Shown: piece by piece, positions 6,558-15,987 of the stretch
How positions within the stretch are numbered: the stretch's first letter is position 1
How the letters are laid out: the number at the start of each line of letters is the position of its first letter
NCBI GenBank assembly: GCA_964412905.1
Contig: CAYPQL010000001.1
Span: 1 to 49,521, forward strand
Reading direction: 5' to 3'
Length of the DNA: 49,521 nt
Origin: CAYPQL01 sp964412905
GTDB taxonomy: Bacteria; Patescibacteriota; Minisyncoccia; JAHIHE01; JAGLIN01
Made by a program: the position numbers and the translations under genes
Notes under the pieces: generated by a model
What the model was told of the DNA's origin: nothing
What the model saw: only the letters and a program-made list of their open reading frames with translations
The model's database searches: none

Positions 6558-9500
6558 TTATATTTTCTCCTTCTCTTTATCTATATTCCTAAAATATCCG
6601 GTTCCGGAGGGGATTAGTCTGCCGATGATGACATTTTCTTTAAGGCCTCGAAGTTTGTCTTCCTTGCCAGTCGTAGCGGCGCCGATCAAGACGCGCGCGG
6701 TTTCTTGGAAGGAGGCGGCGGACAAGAAACTTTCGGTGGTGAGAGACGCCTTGGTAATTCCCAAAAGCATCTGCTCGCCCGAAGCCGGCCTTTTGATCTT
6801 GTCAGTTATGTTTTCGTTTTTCTTATTATCTTTTTCAATCTCCATATTAGCTTCGGTAAGCTGGGCTTTTTCAATAATATCGCCTATCAATAAATTCGTA
6901 TCGCCCGTGTCTTTCACTCTCACTCTGGAAAGCATCTGCCTGATGATAATTTCAATATGCTTATCGTCAATTCCTTCTCCCTGGGAAGTGTAAACCTGCT
7001 GAACTTCTTTGATTATATATCTTTGAATTTCTTCAATTCCTTTCAGCTCAAATAATTCATGGATGTCAACATGCCCCTCAACCAATTGCTGCCCTTTGGT
7101 TATAAGCTCGCCCTTTTTAATCAAAACCAAAGTGTCTTTATCAATTATATAACTTTTTACATCGTCAATTTTTTCCTTATCAACCGATTCTTCCATGTTC
7201 GGCTTGAATTTTATGTGGATAATTCTTGCGTCAGCGGTTTCTTCAATATCAGAAACAATGCCGTCAACTTCCGAGATTATCGCTTTTCCTTTTGGCAGTC
7301 TTGCTTCAAAAATTTCTTCAACGCGAGGAAGCCCTTGCGTAATATCTTTTCCAACAACTCCTCCACTGCGAAACGTTCTCATCGTAAGCTGAGTTCCCGG
7401 CTCTCCAATCGCCTGCGCGGTAACAATTCCAACCGCCTGGCCAATTTCAACCAGCCTGTTTTTCCCGAGATCGTATCCGTAGCATTTCTGGCACACCCCT
7501 CTTTTGGCTTTGCAATTGACAATACCCCTGACCCAAATTTTTTCCACTCCCACTTTTTCAATCTTTTCCGCATCGTCTTTAGTGATTTGGTCTCCAGCGC
7601 TAACAATATTTTTTTTGGTTTTTGGATCTTTAACATCTTTCAAGGCAGTTCTCCCTCGCAATCTCATTGAAATTGTTCGGCCGATATCCAAATGTTCGCT
7701 GGCAATAACCTCAATTCCTTTAGTGTCAAAACAATCTTTCTCGTGAATGATAACATCTTGCGCGACATCAACAAGCCTTCTGGTCAAATAGCCGGCAGTT
7801 GAAGTTCGCAGGGCTGTATCCGCCATTCCTTTTCTAGTTCCGTGAGTAGAAATAAAATATTCCAAAACATTAAGGCCTTCTTTGAAACTGCTTTTAATTG
7901 GAAGTTCAATTGTTTCTCCTGATGGATTTACAACCAAGCCTTTCATTCCGCCCATCTGAGTTATCACCGCCCAATTGCTTCTCGCTCCGGAATTGATCAT
8001 ATACGCCACGGGGCTTTCCTCTCCCGTGGTTTTGGGAATTTCCTGGGCTATTTTGCTCTTGATGTCGTTCCAAACTTCTATTGATTTTATTCTTCTTTCG
8101 TTTTCCGTGAGCAATCCTTCTTCATATTGTTCTCTGATCTCGTCTATCTTTTTGTCTCCCTGGACGAAAAGCTCTTTCTTTATTTCCGGAATTTTGATAT
8201 CGTCCATTCCCCAGCTCAATCCCGATTTTGTCGCGTATTTGAATCCGAGGCTTTTAATCGTGTCAATCAATTCCACGGTTCTCTCTTCTCCGATCAAATC
8301 CAAAGATCTGGCGATCAGAGTTTTCAGGGCGCCGGAGTCCATAACTTTGTTTATGAAAACCAGCTCCGACGGCAGCGCTTGATTGAAAATTATCCGGCCG
8401 ACGGTGGTCTCAATAAATTTTTCCGTTTTCTCCGCGGAAAGCGCTCGCGGACTTTTCTTCTTGGAAGGAGTTTCCCATGAATTATTTTTAAGTTTTATTT
8501 TCGCTCTAAGATTAATCAAGTCAAGATCATAAGAAACTACCGCGTCGTCAAAAGAGCTGAAAATTTTTCCTTCTCCCTTCGCTCCGTCAAGAATTCTGGT
8601 CATATAATAACAACCCAGAACTATGTCTTGGGAAGGAGTCACGATCGGCTCGCCAGTCGCCGGCTTAAGAAGATTCTTGGATGAAAGCATTATTTCCCTT
8701 GATTCTTTTTGAGCCTCTTTCGTGAGCGGAAGATGCACGGCCATCTGGTCTCCGTCAAAGTCGGCGTTAAACGCCTTGCAGACCATAGGATGAATTTGAA
8801 TGGCTTTTCCTTCAATCAAAACCGGGAAAAAAGCTTGGATTCCGAGCCGGTGCAAAGTCGGGGCGCGATTAAGAAGAACAGTTTTGTTTTGAATCACTTC
8901 TTCCAAAATGTCCCAGACTTCCGTAATTCCCTGCTCTATTAATTTGTTCGCGCTTCGGACATTATAAGCGAGGCTCCTTTCAATAAGCTCTTTCATTACA
9001 AAAGGCTTGAAAAGTTCCAGCGCCATTTTCTTGGGGAGCCCGCATTGGCTTAGTTTCAAAGTCGGACCGACGACAATTACCGAGCGCGCTGAATAGTCAA
9101 CGCGCTTGCCCAAAAGATTCTGCCTGAACCTCCCTTGTTTTCCTTTTAACATATCCGCCAGCGATCGCAATTGTCTTCTTTTTCCGGTCGCCGCCATCGT
9201 GGCCTGCCCTCTCCTGGCGCTGTTGTCAATCAAAGCGTCCACGGCTTCCTGCAGCATTCTTTTTTCGTTTCTGGAAATAACTTCCGGAGCGCCAAGCTCA
9301 ATAAGTTTTTTAAGGCGATTATTTCTATTGATAACTCTTCTATATAAATCATTAAGATCAGAAGTCGCGAACCTTCCTCCGTCCAGCTGAACCATCGGCC
9401 TTAAATCCGGAGGTATGACGGGGATAATAGTCAAACACATCCATTCTGGTTTTATTTCGGCTTTCATAAAACCCTGCGCCAGACGCATTCTTTTCATTAT

Positions 9501-10268
9501 CTTTTTTCTCTGGGCGGAAGCTTTTGGCAATTCAATAATTTCTTTCTCCAGCTTCTTGATTAGTTTTTTCAAATCAATATCTTGCAACGCTTTTCTCACA
9601 GCTTCTGTCCCAATGTCAGCTTTAAACACAGACGCATATTTCAAAGAAAGATTTCTATATTCAATTTCAGAAATAACTTTTAATTTCTTGATACTCCGCA
9701 ATTCTTCTTTCGCCCTGTCTCTCGCTTCTTTGATATCGTTAATTTCAGGAATAGTCAAAGTGTCTTTTCCGCTTTTTACTTTTGATTTATATTCCGCTTC
9801 AATCTGATCGGAAACCACATTCCTTTCTTCTTCGTCAACTTTGATTATTAAATAGCTGGCGAAATAAATAACTCTTTCCATTTCTTGAATGGACATATTA
9901 AGCATCAAGCCGACACTGGAAGGAACTCCGCGCAAAAACCAAACATGGGAAATCGGAACGGCCAATTTTATATGCCCGATTCTGTCTCTTCTTACTATGG
10001 ATTTCGTAACTTCCACTCCGCACTTGTCGCAGACAACGCCCTTGTATCTGATTCTTTTGTATTTTCCGCAATAACATTCCCAGTCTTTCGTAGGCCCGAA
10101 TATTTTCTCGCAAAAAAGTCCGTCCTTCTCCGGCCTTTGAGTTCGATAATTAATTGTTTCCGGCTTCAGAACTTCCCCGTGCGACCAGCCTAAAATCTCC
10201 TCCGGACTGGCGAGCTTCAACCTCACCGCTTCAAAATCCTCAACTTTTGTGCTTGTGTTGTTTGACAT
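6558..10268 (-). CDS. rpoC: DNA-directed RNA polymerase subunit beta'
   Basis: 1,236 residues, normal for the family. An N-terminal zinc site (CYCGKYKRIRYKGVVCDKC), the Mg-binding NADFDGDQMAVHLP active-site loop and the second zinc site (CKAKRGVCQKCYGYDLG) are intact, as is the trigger-loop region (QLTMRTFRSGGV). A charged stretch around PSKKKSPRALSAEKTEK may be a small lineage insertion. The gene has a strong terminator but no rpoB directly upstream: rpoB ends 7.65 kb away on the same strand. It therefore needs its own promoter or long read-through; the spacer before it is an AT repeat. Confidence 0.98.
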   Translation of the reverse strand: MSNNTSTKVEDFEAVRLKLASPEEILGWSHGEVLKPETINYRTQRPEKDGLFCEKIFGPTKDWECYCGKYKRIRYKGVVCDKCGVEVTKSIVRRDRIGHIKLAVPISHVWFLRGVPSSVGLMLNMSIQEMERVIYFASYLIIKVDEEERNVVSDQIEAEYKSKVKSGKDTLTIPEINDIKEARDRAKEELRSIKKLKVISEIEYRNLSLKYASVFKADIGTEAVRKALQDIDLKKLIKKLEKEIIELPKASAQRKKIMKRMRLAQGFMKAEIKPEWMCLTIIPVIPPDLRPMVQLDGGRFATSDLNDLYRRVINRNNRLKKLIELGAPEVISRNEKRMLQEAVDALIDNSARRGQATMAATGKRRQLRSLADMLKGKQGRFRQNLLGKRVDYSARSVIVVGPTLKLSQCGLPKKMALELFKPFVMKELIERSLAYNVRSANKLIEQGITEVWDILEEVIQNKTVLLNRAPTLHRLGIQAFFPVLIEGKAIQIHPMVCKAFNADFDGDQMAVHLPLTKEAQKESREIMLSSKNLLKPATGEPIVTPSQDIVLGCYYMTRILDGAKGEGKIFSSFDDAVVSYDLDLINLRAKIKLKNNSWETPSKKKSPRALSAEKTEKFIETTVGRIIFNQALPSELVFINKVMDSGALKTLIARSLDLIGEERTVELIDTIKSLGFKYATKSGLSWGMDDIKIPEIKKELFVQGDKKIDEIREQYEEGLLTENERRIKSIEVWNDIKSKIAQEIPKTTGEESPVAYMINSGARSNWAVITQMGGMKGLVVNPSGETIELPIKSSFKEGLNVLEYFISTHGTRKGMADTALRTSTAGYLTRRLVDVAQDVIIHEKDCFDTKGIEVIASEHLDIGRTISMRLRGRTALKDVKDPKTKKNIVSAGDQITKDDAEKIEKVGVEKIWVRGIVNCKAKRGVCQKCYGYDLGKNRLVEIGQAVGIVTAQAIGEPGTQLTMRTFRSGGVVGKDITQGLPRVEEIFEARLPKGKAIISEVDGIVSDIEETADARIIHIKFKPNMEESVDKEKIDDVKSYIIDKDTLVLIKKGELITKGQQLVEGHVDIHELFELKGIEEIQRYIIKEVQQVYTSQGEGIDDKHIEIIIRQMLSRVRVKDTGDTNLLIGDIIEKAQLTEANMEIEKDNKKNENITDKIKRPASGEQMLLGITKASLTTESFLSAASFQETARVLIGAATTGKEDKLRGLKENVIIGRLIPSGTGYFRNIDKEKEKI

Positions 10269-10270
10269 AA

Positions 10271-10335
10271 ATTATTTAAATTAAATTGTTAAATTGCTAA
10301 ATTAAATTGTTATATTGTCAAATTGCTGAATTGTT
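10271..10335. repeat. AT-rich simple repeat upstream of rpoC
   Basis: Irregular tandem units of AAATTGTTAAATTGCT type. Similar low-complexity filler occurs at other gene borders in the window. It contains TTGACA on the minus strand, but no -10 box at the right spacing. Confidence 0.7.
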
Positions 10336-10342
10336 CTATTGT

Positions 10343-10375
10343 CCGCTGGTTCGGAACAAAAATCCAAACCAGTGG
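10343..10375. terminator. Hairpin after the Ig-like genes
   Basis: CCGCTGGTTCGG and CCAAACCAGTGG form an imperfect 12-bp stem with a 9-nt loop. It lies 20 nt past the end of the 115-aa ORF on the minus strand. The T-tract is weak, so termination is uncertain. Confidence 0.4.
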
Positions 10376-10394
10376 AAGCGTTATTATTTTAAAA

Positions 10395-10742
10395 TTATTT
10401 GATTGTAAACTCATTGGAATAAATTGTTTTTACTTCCTCACAAGGATATTCTTCATTCTGGCAACCGATGTAAACAGGAGCTGCTATTCTATAAGCCCCC
10501 TTTTCAAAATCGACTTTAGAAAATTCACCTTTAAACTCTTTAGTTTCTAACGGATTAATGCATTCAGTGATAAAACTTACCTCGCATCTTTTTATTAAAT
10601 ATTCTTCCCATGTCCAATTTTTCTTTTGGAAATAATAAGTATTGCGCGATTCAAAACATACGGCTTCATTTAAATTATTCTTTACCGTTGCCTTCACCGT
10701 CTCTCCCTGTTCATATTCCATTTTATCCAAGACAACCGACAC
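10395..10742 (-). pseudogene. Detached Ig-like domain, paralogue of the upstream 280-aa protein
   Basis: 115 codons from a GTG at 10742. DKMEYEQGETVKATVKNN and the final EFTIK match the C-terminal domain of the 280-aa protein just upstream (DKTEYEQGETIKFRID ... EFTIK). Even the preceding codons for NQD are shared, but a TAG comes directly before them. There is no signal peptide or membrane anchor, which the paralogue has, so this looks like a tandem duplicate that lost its N-terminal half. It could still be read by coupling after the upstream stop 20 nt away. Confidence 0.5.
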
Positions 10743-10763
10743 ATCTTGATTCTAAATTGTTTT

Positions 10764-11606
10764 TTATTTAATCGTGAATTCTTTAATAACCTTTTCGCCT
10801 ACAATAATTTGATACTTACCCCATGGAACCTGCTTTTTTACTTCTCTATGAATAGTTTTGCCTTCACACTTTTCACTTGTTTCAATATATTCTTTTTGAT
10901 CCCATGTAAATATTTCGTGAATAGATTTATCTAAACAAGTAAGCGCATCGCTACAGCCATTGCACCATCTCCCCGGGAACTCACAAATCTGATGAATTGG
11001 TTCAGAAACTATTTTTCCATTCTCGCAATATTGGTCAAAACCTGAGCCTACCAATCCCATACAGGAATGTTGTAATCTTACATACTCTCCATCAAGTTTA
11101 ATAATAGAAAAGGGTAAGTCATTAGTACAAATTTGAATAGTGTTATCAATTCTAAACTTTATGGTCTCTCCTTGCTCATATTCCGTTTTATCTGTTGTAA
11201 TAGACACATCTTGATTCTGAGCTGTTTTTTCCTTCAAAACACACCTGTTATCAACGCACTGGGGTTCTTTATTGATACAACTGGAATCGTTAGACATAAC
11301 CGCAAGACATTTCATCATTTTTCCACCACAATTATAATTATTCCACTGGTTTTTAAAATTTTTATTAATAGCCGTAGCAATTCCTCCTCCAGTACATCCG
11401 CAACAATCTCCTTTTATCGAAATACAATCCGAATCTTCCACGCAAGAATAAAAATAAATAGCTGGCGGATTTATAAATGGAATAATTCCTTGTTGCGACA
11501 CTAAATACCCCACCGCTCCAAACAGCGCGCCAAGGCTGACAATAAAGGAAACCGTCAAAATCAGCTTGGATAAATTCACTGATAATGGTTCTTTTTTATT
11601 TGCCAT
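10764..11606 (-). CDS. Membrane-anchored Cys-rich protein with C-terminal Ig-like domain
   Basis: 280 residues. An N-terminal anchor (residues about 12-40, with the GALFGAVGYL motif also found in the 186-aa protein) is followed by a cysteine-rich segment (SCVEDSDCISIKGDCCGC and further Cys to about residue 125) suggesting disulfide-bonded extracellular folding, then an Ig-like domain beginning DKTEYEQGETI and ending EFTIK. It is probably exposed on the cell surface. It is one of a family of three anchored genes in the rpoB-rpoC island, two of which follow a relic of the hepT 3' end. Function unknown. Confidence 0.7.
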   Translation of the reverse strand: MANKKEPLSVNLSKLILTVSFIVSLGALFGAVGYLVSQQGIIPFINPPAIYFYSCVEDSDCISIKGDCCGCTGGGIATAINKNFKNQWNNYNCGGKMMKCLAVMSNDSSCINKEPQCVDNRCVLKEKTAQNQDVSITTDKTEYEQGETIKFRIDNTIQICTNDLPFSIIKLDGEYVRLQHSCMGLVGSGFDQYCENGKIVSEPIHQICEFPGRWCNGCSDALTCLDKSIHEIFTWDQKEYIETSEKCEGKTIHREVKKQVPWGKYQIIVGEKVIKEFTIK

Positions 11607-11650
11607 AATTTTGTTTTAAAAATTAAAAATAAGAAAATCAATTTTATTTT

Positions 11651-11677
11651 TTATTTCCTCTCCAAAAAATCCAAAAC
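11651..11677 (-). pseudogene. Relic of hepT 3' end (copy 1)
   Basis: Encodes VLDFLERK and stop. About 33 nt around it are identical to the end of the intact hepT (LDFLERK, stop at 15099). It lies 45 nt before the start of the 280-aa gene. Confidence 0.65.
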
Positions 11678-11714
11678 AAAAAAGGTTTCAAGCTTAGTTA
11701 CTAAACTTTTTCGT

Positions 11715-11771
11715 CATTTAGATTTTAGACTTGAAAACACTTCCTTATCATCCAGTCCTATTCTCTCTCCA
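11715..11771 (-). pseudogene. Relic of rpoB 3' end
   Basis: In frame GERIGLDDKEVF and 6 more codons, then TGA. This parallels the RpoB C-terminus GEEKIGVDEKEVL. DNA 11739-11771 matches 17929-17961 at 26 of 33 positions without gaps. It is in the same orientation as rpoB and sits at the rpoC side of the island. Confidence 0.6.
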
Positions 11772-11807
11772 TCTCGTCAAAGTCTCTCTGTGGAAACTTT
11801 GACGAGA
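11772..11807. repeat. 12-bp inverted repeat downstream of the 833-aa gene
   Basis: TCTCGTCAAAGT pairs perfectly with ACTTTGACGAGA around a 12-nt loop. No T-tract follows on the minus strand, so it is at best a Rho-assisted terminator or mRNA-stabilising hairpin for the surface-protein gene. Confidence 0.7.
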
Positions 11808-11843
11808 CGAAAATTATTTAATATCTACAAACTATTTTATTTA

Positions 11844-14345
11844 CTATAGCTCTTCTCCTTCATTGTATGAATTCTCATCAGCTATGTTAATCTGATAAAC
11901 CGAATCCATATCAAGAGCTAGTCTTTGGAAAGCATTCATATCTCTGACATGATTTCTCACACCAGCATCTCCGTTTGGAACTAACCTATATATTTTTCCA
12001 TTTTCGGATTTAACCAAAGTTGAAGTCGTAAAACTATCCAAAGTGGCTTTACTAACTTTAATGATATTTTCCCATTTCAAATGTCCATAGCTTTTGAAAA
12101 CCGATGGATTTAGAATAAGTCTCTTGAATTTCTTGGCTCCCATATATTTCACAATATATACATCAGGGTCGCCAATAACCTGAATCATAGAGCCCTCGGG
12201 AATAGTGGCTGTTGGAGTAATGTCGGAAGTATCCGGAATAGAATTAACGGTCGTTGACGGAAGTTCATTGACATCGGACCATTTATAGCCTGAATTAGTA
12301 AATTCTTCAACCGATCGAATCCAATATTTCTTGCAATCTCTGATGACATAAACTTTCGGATCATTCGGGAGTTTTACAAGAGTGCCATCGGGAAGGATGC
12401 AGGAAGAAGGTGTTGAAACAATACTAAAGTTATTATCGGAATTATCAAAATATGCGCTAGGATTATCAGAACTTTCAACTCTTATCTTTACTGCGTTTAA
12501 ATTATAAGCAATAATTCCATTGCCGAAATTGACAGGAATTGTCCATAAATATTTTCCTTTAGTTGCGTCGACACCAGTGGCAATCATTCCCATATCTCTA
12601 CCGTCCGCATAAACTCGAATGTTTACTTTACTTAACATAGACGAACTCCATGTAATATCATAGCTACTTCCTAGCACCCATTTTTCTCCGCCGTTTGGGG
12701 AAATAACGGTAATAGGTCCAGACAACGAACCAACAATGCTAAAATATCTGGAATCATTATAAATACTCGAGTCTGAAGTGCTTGCAATTCTCATTCTTAC
12801 CGAACCTAAATCAATGCTATTGTTATAATCAACGGGTATTTTCCATAAATATTTTTTATCACCTATTGGTAACCCCGAATGAATTATACCGCTGCTTGCA
12901 CCACCATTAAGACCAATAGATACAAGTTCTTGACTATTTATTCCTTTAAAATCCCACGCAATCTCATAAGTATTTCCTCTTATTAAACTTTCTGCTCCAC
13001 CAGGAAAAGTAACCAATATATATTTACTTGCAGGATTAATGATGTTGAAAAAATTATCGCTATAATCGTCATTAACGCCTGGTAAAAGCTTCTGGCTCAT
13101 GCCTACATTTTCTGAAACATAAACTCGGCAATTAGTTTGAGGTGTTAAGTCTACTGGAATATTAAAAAGATAAGAGCCGCCTGTAGTTCCACTTGGAACA
13201 TCCATTATAGCGCCCGGCATATAGCTTGAGCTATAAGTATCACAACGGACATTAACCTTGACTTTATCATAACCCGTCGAATTCCAAGTAATATTGTATG
13301 CTTTCCCCGCATCCCATTGCTCCCCGCCATTTGGAGAAATAACTTTGATGGATTTGACGATTGGTTCCGCGATAACTTCTCCCGAAGAAAAAGTACAATC
13401 TTTATCGGTTATAAAAGCATATCCTTTTCCGGGAACTAAACTCATAAAACTTTCTGATCCGGGAAGAGGAGTCCAAATGCTATTTTTATATTCCATATAC
13501 CTTGTCTGTCCGTTTATTTTAATTCCTGCGGCATTTGTAATTTGCGGATCAGTTTCTGAAATTTCTGTAACGCAATTCTCCGGAGTTGTTTTTAACACAT
13601 TTACTTTTCCGGCAATCACAACTGAACTAGCCGAGTGCCAAGATACTATATTGTAACCTTTTTTCAAAGAAACATCGACTGGTTGCGTTGGATAGTTTCC
13701 CGTAAATTCAACTTTGCAAGAATCATTTTTTACAATGAATACATAACCTCTTCCGGGCTCTAACTTTGTGAAATTCTCGGAAGCGGTAGCCGGCCACCAG
13801 CCCCAATTATCAATATAATCCGTTTTTTCATACAACGAAGAATTCCATCTATAGATTGAAGTCACGCAGCCCGCTGGAGTCATCTTGATCGGATTTCCAA
13901 CTTTCGCCGTTTCTCCCAATTCATAACTATTGAGATTTAACGGAACAGAAACATAGTAAGAATCTTTCGTTAATTGCCATGTAGTATCCGTCGCCGAAAC
14001 ACATGAGCATGTGAATTGACTATTACATCCGCAATTGCCATCATTTCCGACCGAAGCGGTACTTCCTGTTGTAAAACTAGATATGTATGCGCAAGTTGCT
14101 CCAGCGCATGTTTTGAAACCAGTGGCAGTAACTGCTCCGCTGGAAAATCCTGAGCTGGCGCAATAGCTATTGCATGCGCTTGCGCTTGCCCTTGTATCTG
14201 TCCATTCATATCCGCCAATTGGATAAGTCTTTACGCTCAAATCACTTGCAAGCGCCTTGGAAGAGACTGCGATACCCATCGTTAAAATAGCTAAAAGAAT
14301 AACCGCTTTGAAAAACCTTTGCTTTACCGCTTTTTTATTATTCAT
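11844..14345 (-). CDS. Secreted multidomain surface protein with Ig-like repeats
   Basis: 833 residues. A signal peptide (cleavage near ALA-SD, residue about 34) precedes a Cys/Ser/Ala-rich domain, then two related modules ending GRGYVFIV/GKGYAFIT and sharing KKGYNIVSWHS. These are followed by three repeats of the VxSPNGGExWxxGxxYxITW type (Kre9/KNH-like Ig domains), near residues 333, 440 and 555. The C-terminal part has two DGTLVK...VYVI-like modules seen in surface proteins of this lineage, ending acidic (YNEGEEL). No LPXTG or membrane anchor. Likely adhesion or cell-surface layer. A GGAAAAAA ribosome site and a repeated leader hairpin precede it. Confidence 0.8.
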   Translation of the reverse strand: MNNKKAVKQRFFKAVILLAILTMGIAVSSKALASDLSVKTYPIGGYEWTDTRASASACNSYCASSGFSSGAVTATGFKTCAGATCAYISSFTTGSTASVGNDGNCGCNSQFTCSCVSATDTTWQLTKDSYYVSVPLNLNSYELGETAKVGNPIKMTPAGCVTSIYRWNSSLYEKTDYIDNWGWWPATASENFTKLEPGRGYVFIVKNDSCKVEFTGNYPTQPVDVSLKKGYNIVSWHSASSVVIAGKVNVLKTTPENCVTEISETDPQITNAAGIKINGQTRYMEYKNSIWTPLPGSESFMSLVPGKGYAFITDKDCTFSSGEVIAEPIVKSIKVISPNGGEQWDAGKAYNITWNSTGYDKVKVNVRCDTYSSSYMPGAIMDVPSGTTGGSYLFNIPVDLTPQTNCRVYVSENVGMSQKLLPGVNDDYSDNFFNIINPASKYILVTFPGGAESLIRGNTYEIAWDFKGINSQELVSIGLNGGASSGIIHSGLPIGDKKYLWKIPVDYNNSIDLGSVRMRIASTSDSSIYNDSRYFSIVGSLSGPITVISPNGGEKWVLGSSYDITWSSSMLSKVNIRVYADGRDMGMIATGVDATKGKYLWTIPVNFGNGIIAYNLNAVKIRVESSDNPSAYFDNSDNNFSIVSTPSSCILPDGTLVKLPNDPKVYVIRDCKKYWIRSVEEFTNSGYKWSDVNELPSTTVNSIPDTSDITPTATIPEGSMIQVIGDPDVYIVKYMGAKKFKRLILNPSVFKSYGHLKWENIIKVSKATLDSFTTSTLVKSENGKIYRLVPNGDAGVRNHVRDMNAFQRLALDMDSVYQINIADENSYNEGEEL

Positions 14346-14363
14346 ATTTTTTTCCTTTGTTAT

Positions 14364-14398
14364 GCGGGAGCGTTAGTTTGATTATACAACGCTTCCGC
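14364..14398 (-). promoter_or_regulatory. Repeated leader hairpin, copy A
   Basis: GCGGGAGCGTT and AACGCTTCCGC (one mismatch) bracket 13 nt, about 20 nt upstream of the 833-aa start and just before its ribosome site. A copy of the whole 60-nt block precedes the 186-aa gene. Confidence 0.55.
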
Positions 14399-14433
14399 GA
14401 ATTAGTTGTTAAATTAGTATAGTTAAAATTTAT

Positions 14434-14994
14434 TTAATTTGTAAATTTAAAAGTGGAAAGGATTTCTTGGCTCACAGGATATTCAGGATTAGCGTTCCAG
14501 AGTGTTATTATGTCAAATATCAGTGAACCATTTTTAAACATTTTTCCGACCACATCTTTTTCAGAGAATCTTTGAATAATAATAACGGGATAATCTTGCG
14601 CAGGAACAGATTTTCCAAAAGCTACGATATGAGGCTGGCTTTTTGAAGGATTCGTTTGATTTCCTTCGTTGTATTTCCAGTCTGATGGATATTTCACTTC
14701 AAACCCGTATTTATCATTTGTATACATTTGCCAACCCGCCGTTTCGTCTTTTATATTCTCCGCTTCTTCCTTATTTTCTCCATTAATTTCCTCCTTCTCA
14801 GTTTCCATATTCTGATTTATTTCTTGATTTCTCACCGCTTGATTTTCCGCTCCATTTCCTGTTTTACTATTATCGCTATTATTGCCGCTTCCCAACAAAT
14901 ACCCCAGAACGCCGAATAAAGCTCCCGCGAAAACTATGGCGGCGACGGTCATAATCACTTTTGACTTGTCCTCAGTTGAGTTTTTTATCTCCAT
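14434..14994 (-). CDS. Membrane-anchored PsbP-like domain protein
   Basis: 186 residues. A single N-terminal membrane anchor (residues about 13-35, GALFGVLGYLLGSG), a long Asn/Glu-rich flexible linker (about 36-85), then a PsbP-like domain with the typical opening YTNDKYGFEVKYPSDW and closing STFKF. Such domains occur in lipoproteins and anchored proteins of Patescibacteria and Firmicutes; ligand unknown. Expressed from its own leader (copy B of the repeated hairpin), probably after hepT, whose stop is 105 nt upstream. Confidence 0.75.
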   Translation of the reverse strand: MEIKNSTEDKSKVIMTVAAIVFAGALFGVLGYLLGSGNNSDNSKTGNGAENQAVRNQEINQNMETEKEEINGENKEEAENIKDETAGWQMYTNDKYGFEVKYPSDWKYNEGNQTNPSKSQPHIVAFGKSVPAQDYPVIIIQRFSEKDVVGKMFKNGSLIFDIITLWNANPEYPVSQEILSTFKFTN

Positions 14995-15009
14995 ATTTTT
15001 TCCTTTCTC

Positions 15010-15043
15010 GCTGGAGCGTCAGTTTGGTTATAAACGCTTCCGC
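15010..15043 (-). promoter_or_regulatory. Repeated leader hairpin, copy B
   Basis: GCTGGAGCGTC and AACGCTTCCGC bracket 12 nt. About 50 of 60 nt match copy A, including the TTGTTAAAT tail. The spacing to the start codon is similar in both copies, which suggests a shared regulatory or translational element. Confidence 0.55.
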
Positions 15044-15098
15044 GAATTAGTTGTTAAATTTATAGATTTGAAATAAATCAGCCAAAGCGCTTTATTTT

Positions 15099-15530
15099 TT
15101 ATTTCCTCTCCAAAAAATCCAAAATATATTGGCAATATTGATGATAATCCCGCAAACAATCTTTTACCGAAGAATAAACTTTGGTATAATCAACTTCGTC
15201 GTATTCGTGTACTAAGATATTTCTTGTCCCTACGCTTTTGGAAATCTCATCGGCGAATTCTTTGAGGTAAATTTTCAAACCAACCAAGCCTGAAAAAGTT
15301 TCTTTGTAATCTTTCGGAATAACAATGTCTTCATTTGAAAGCTCGGAAATCAAATGCTGATTTATATCAATCGCCCTCATTATTACCCGTTCAAGCAATC
15401 TTTCTATAATCGCCTGCTTTTTATAATCGGAAGCAATCTCGCTAAAAGAGTATTGGGAAAATTCCGCGAGATGAACCAGCTCTTCTTCAATCAAATTTAT
15501 TTTTCTTTTGATAAATTCTTTATTTAACAT
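15099..15530 (-). CDS. hepT: HepT-like HEPN ribonuclease toxin
   Basis: 143 residues, all-helical DUF86/HEPN family. The catalytic RX4HXY motif is present as RNILVHEY (R103, H108, Y110). The product is expected to cleave RNA and to be silenced by its partner, which adds AMP to the motif tyrosine. It overlaps the upstream mntA by 11 nt, the usual antitoxin-first order, so they are translationally coupled. The C-terminus YILDFLERK is the source of two relic copies at 11651 and 17235. Intact motif, so probably active. Confidence 0.9.
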   Translation of the reverse strand: MLNKEFIKRKINLIEEELVHLAEFSQYSFSEIASDYKKQAIIERLLERVIMRAIDINQHLISELSNEDIVIPKDYKETFSGLVGLKIYLKEFADEISKSVGTRNILVHEYDEVDYTKVYSSVKDCLRDYHQYCQYILDFLERK

Positions 15531-15942
15531 ATTTTTCTAATAATTTATGGCGTTTTTTAATTAAAAAATATTCAAGATCCAAAAGCGATTTCGCCGCGAT
15601 ATAATCTCTGAACGCGAACGCCTTAAATTCAAGATAACTCATTTCATTCCCAAAAAGCAATTTTCCTTCCCGCGCAATCTCGTATCTCAAAAGCGGATTG
15701 GCGTTTTTAAGATTCGTAAGATCGATTTTTTCCGCGGGAATATCCAAAATTTCTCCCAAGCCGAAAAGCGCCGCGTTATAGACATTCATATCATTGAACC
15801 CATCCATATAAACCGCCACATCAAAATCGCTGTCTTCTCTGAAGACGCCTTTCGCCCGCGAGCCGAATAAAACAATAAATTTTATTTTATGCTTTTCGGC
15901 CAATTTTTCTATTGCCGGTTTTTTTAAATTGATGTCAAACAT
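15520..15942 (-). CDS. mntA: MntA-like nucleotidyltransferase antitoxin
   Basis: 140 residues, minimal nucleotidyltransferase. The GSX10DXD signature is present as G27-S28 and D39-F40-D41 (GSRAKGVFREDSDFD). In the characterised HepT/MntA systems this enzyme transfers AMP to the HEPN toxin tyrosine. First gene of the pair, overlapping hepT. It sits in the accessory island between rpoB and rpoC, consistent with an addiction module stabilising that DNA. Confidence 0.9.
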   Translation of the reverse strand: MFDINLKKPAIEKLAEKHKIKFIVLFGSRAKGVFREDSDFDVAVYMDGFNDMNVYNAALFGLGEILDIPAEKIDLTNLKNANPLLRYEIAREGKLLFGNEMSYLEFKAFAFRDYIAAKSLLDLEYFLIKKRHKLLEKYVK

Positions 15943-15987
15943 AAGTTTCTATTATTTTACTTGCAATCATCAATCGCTTTTTCTGAA

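Noticed and set aside
6337..6993. 218-aa plus-strand ORF
   Set aside because: Antisense to the well-conserved rpoC 3' end and its terminator; a shadow frame.
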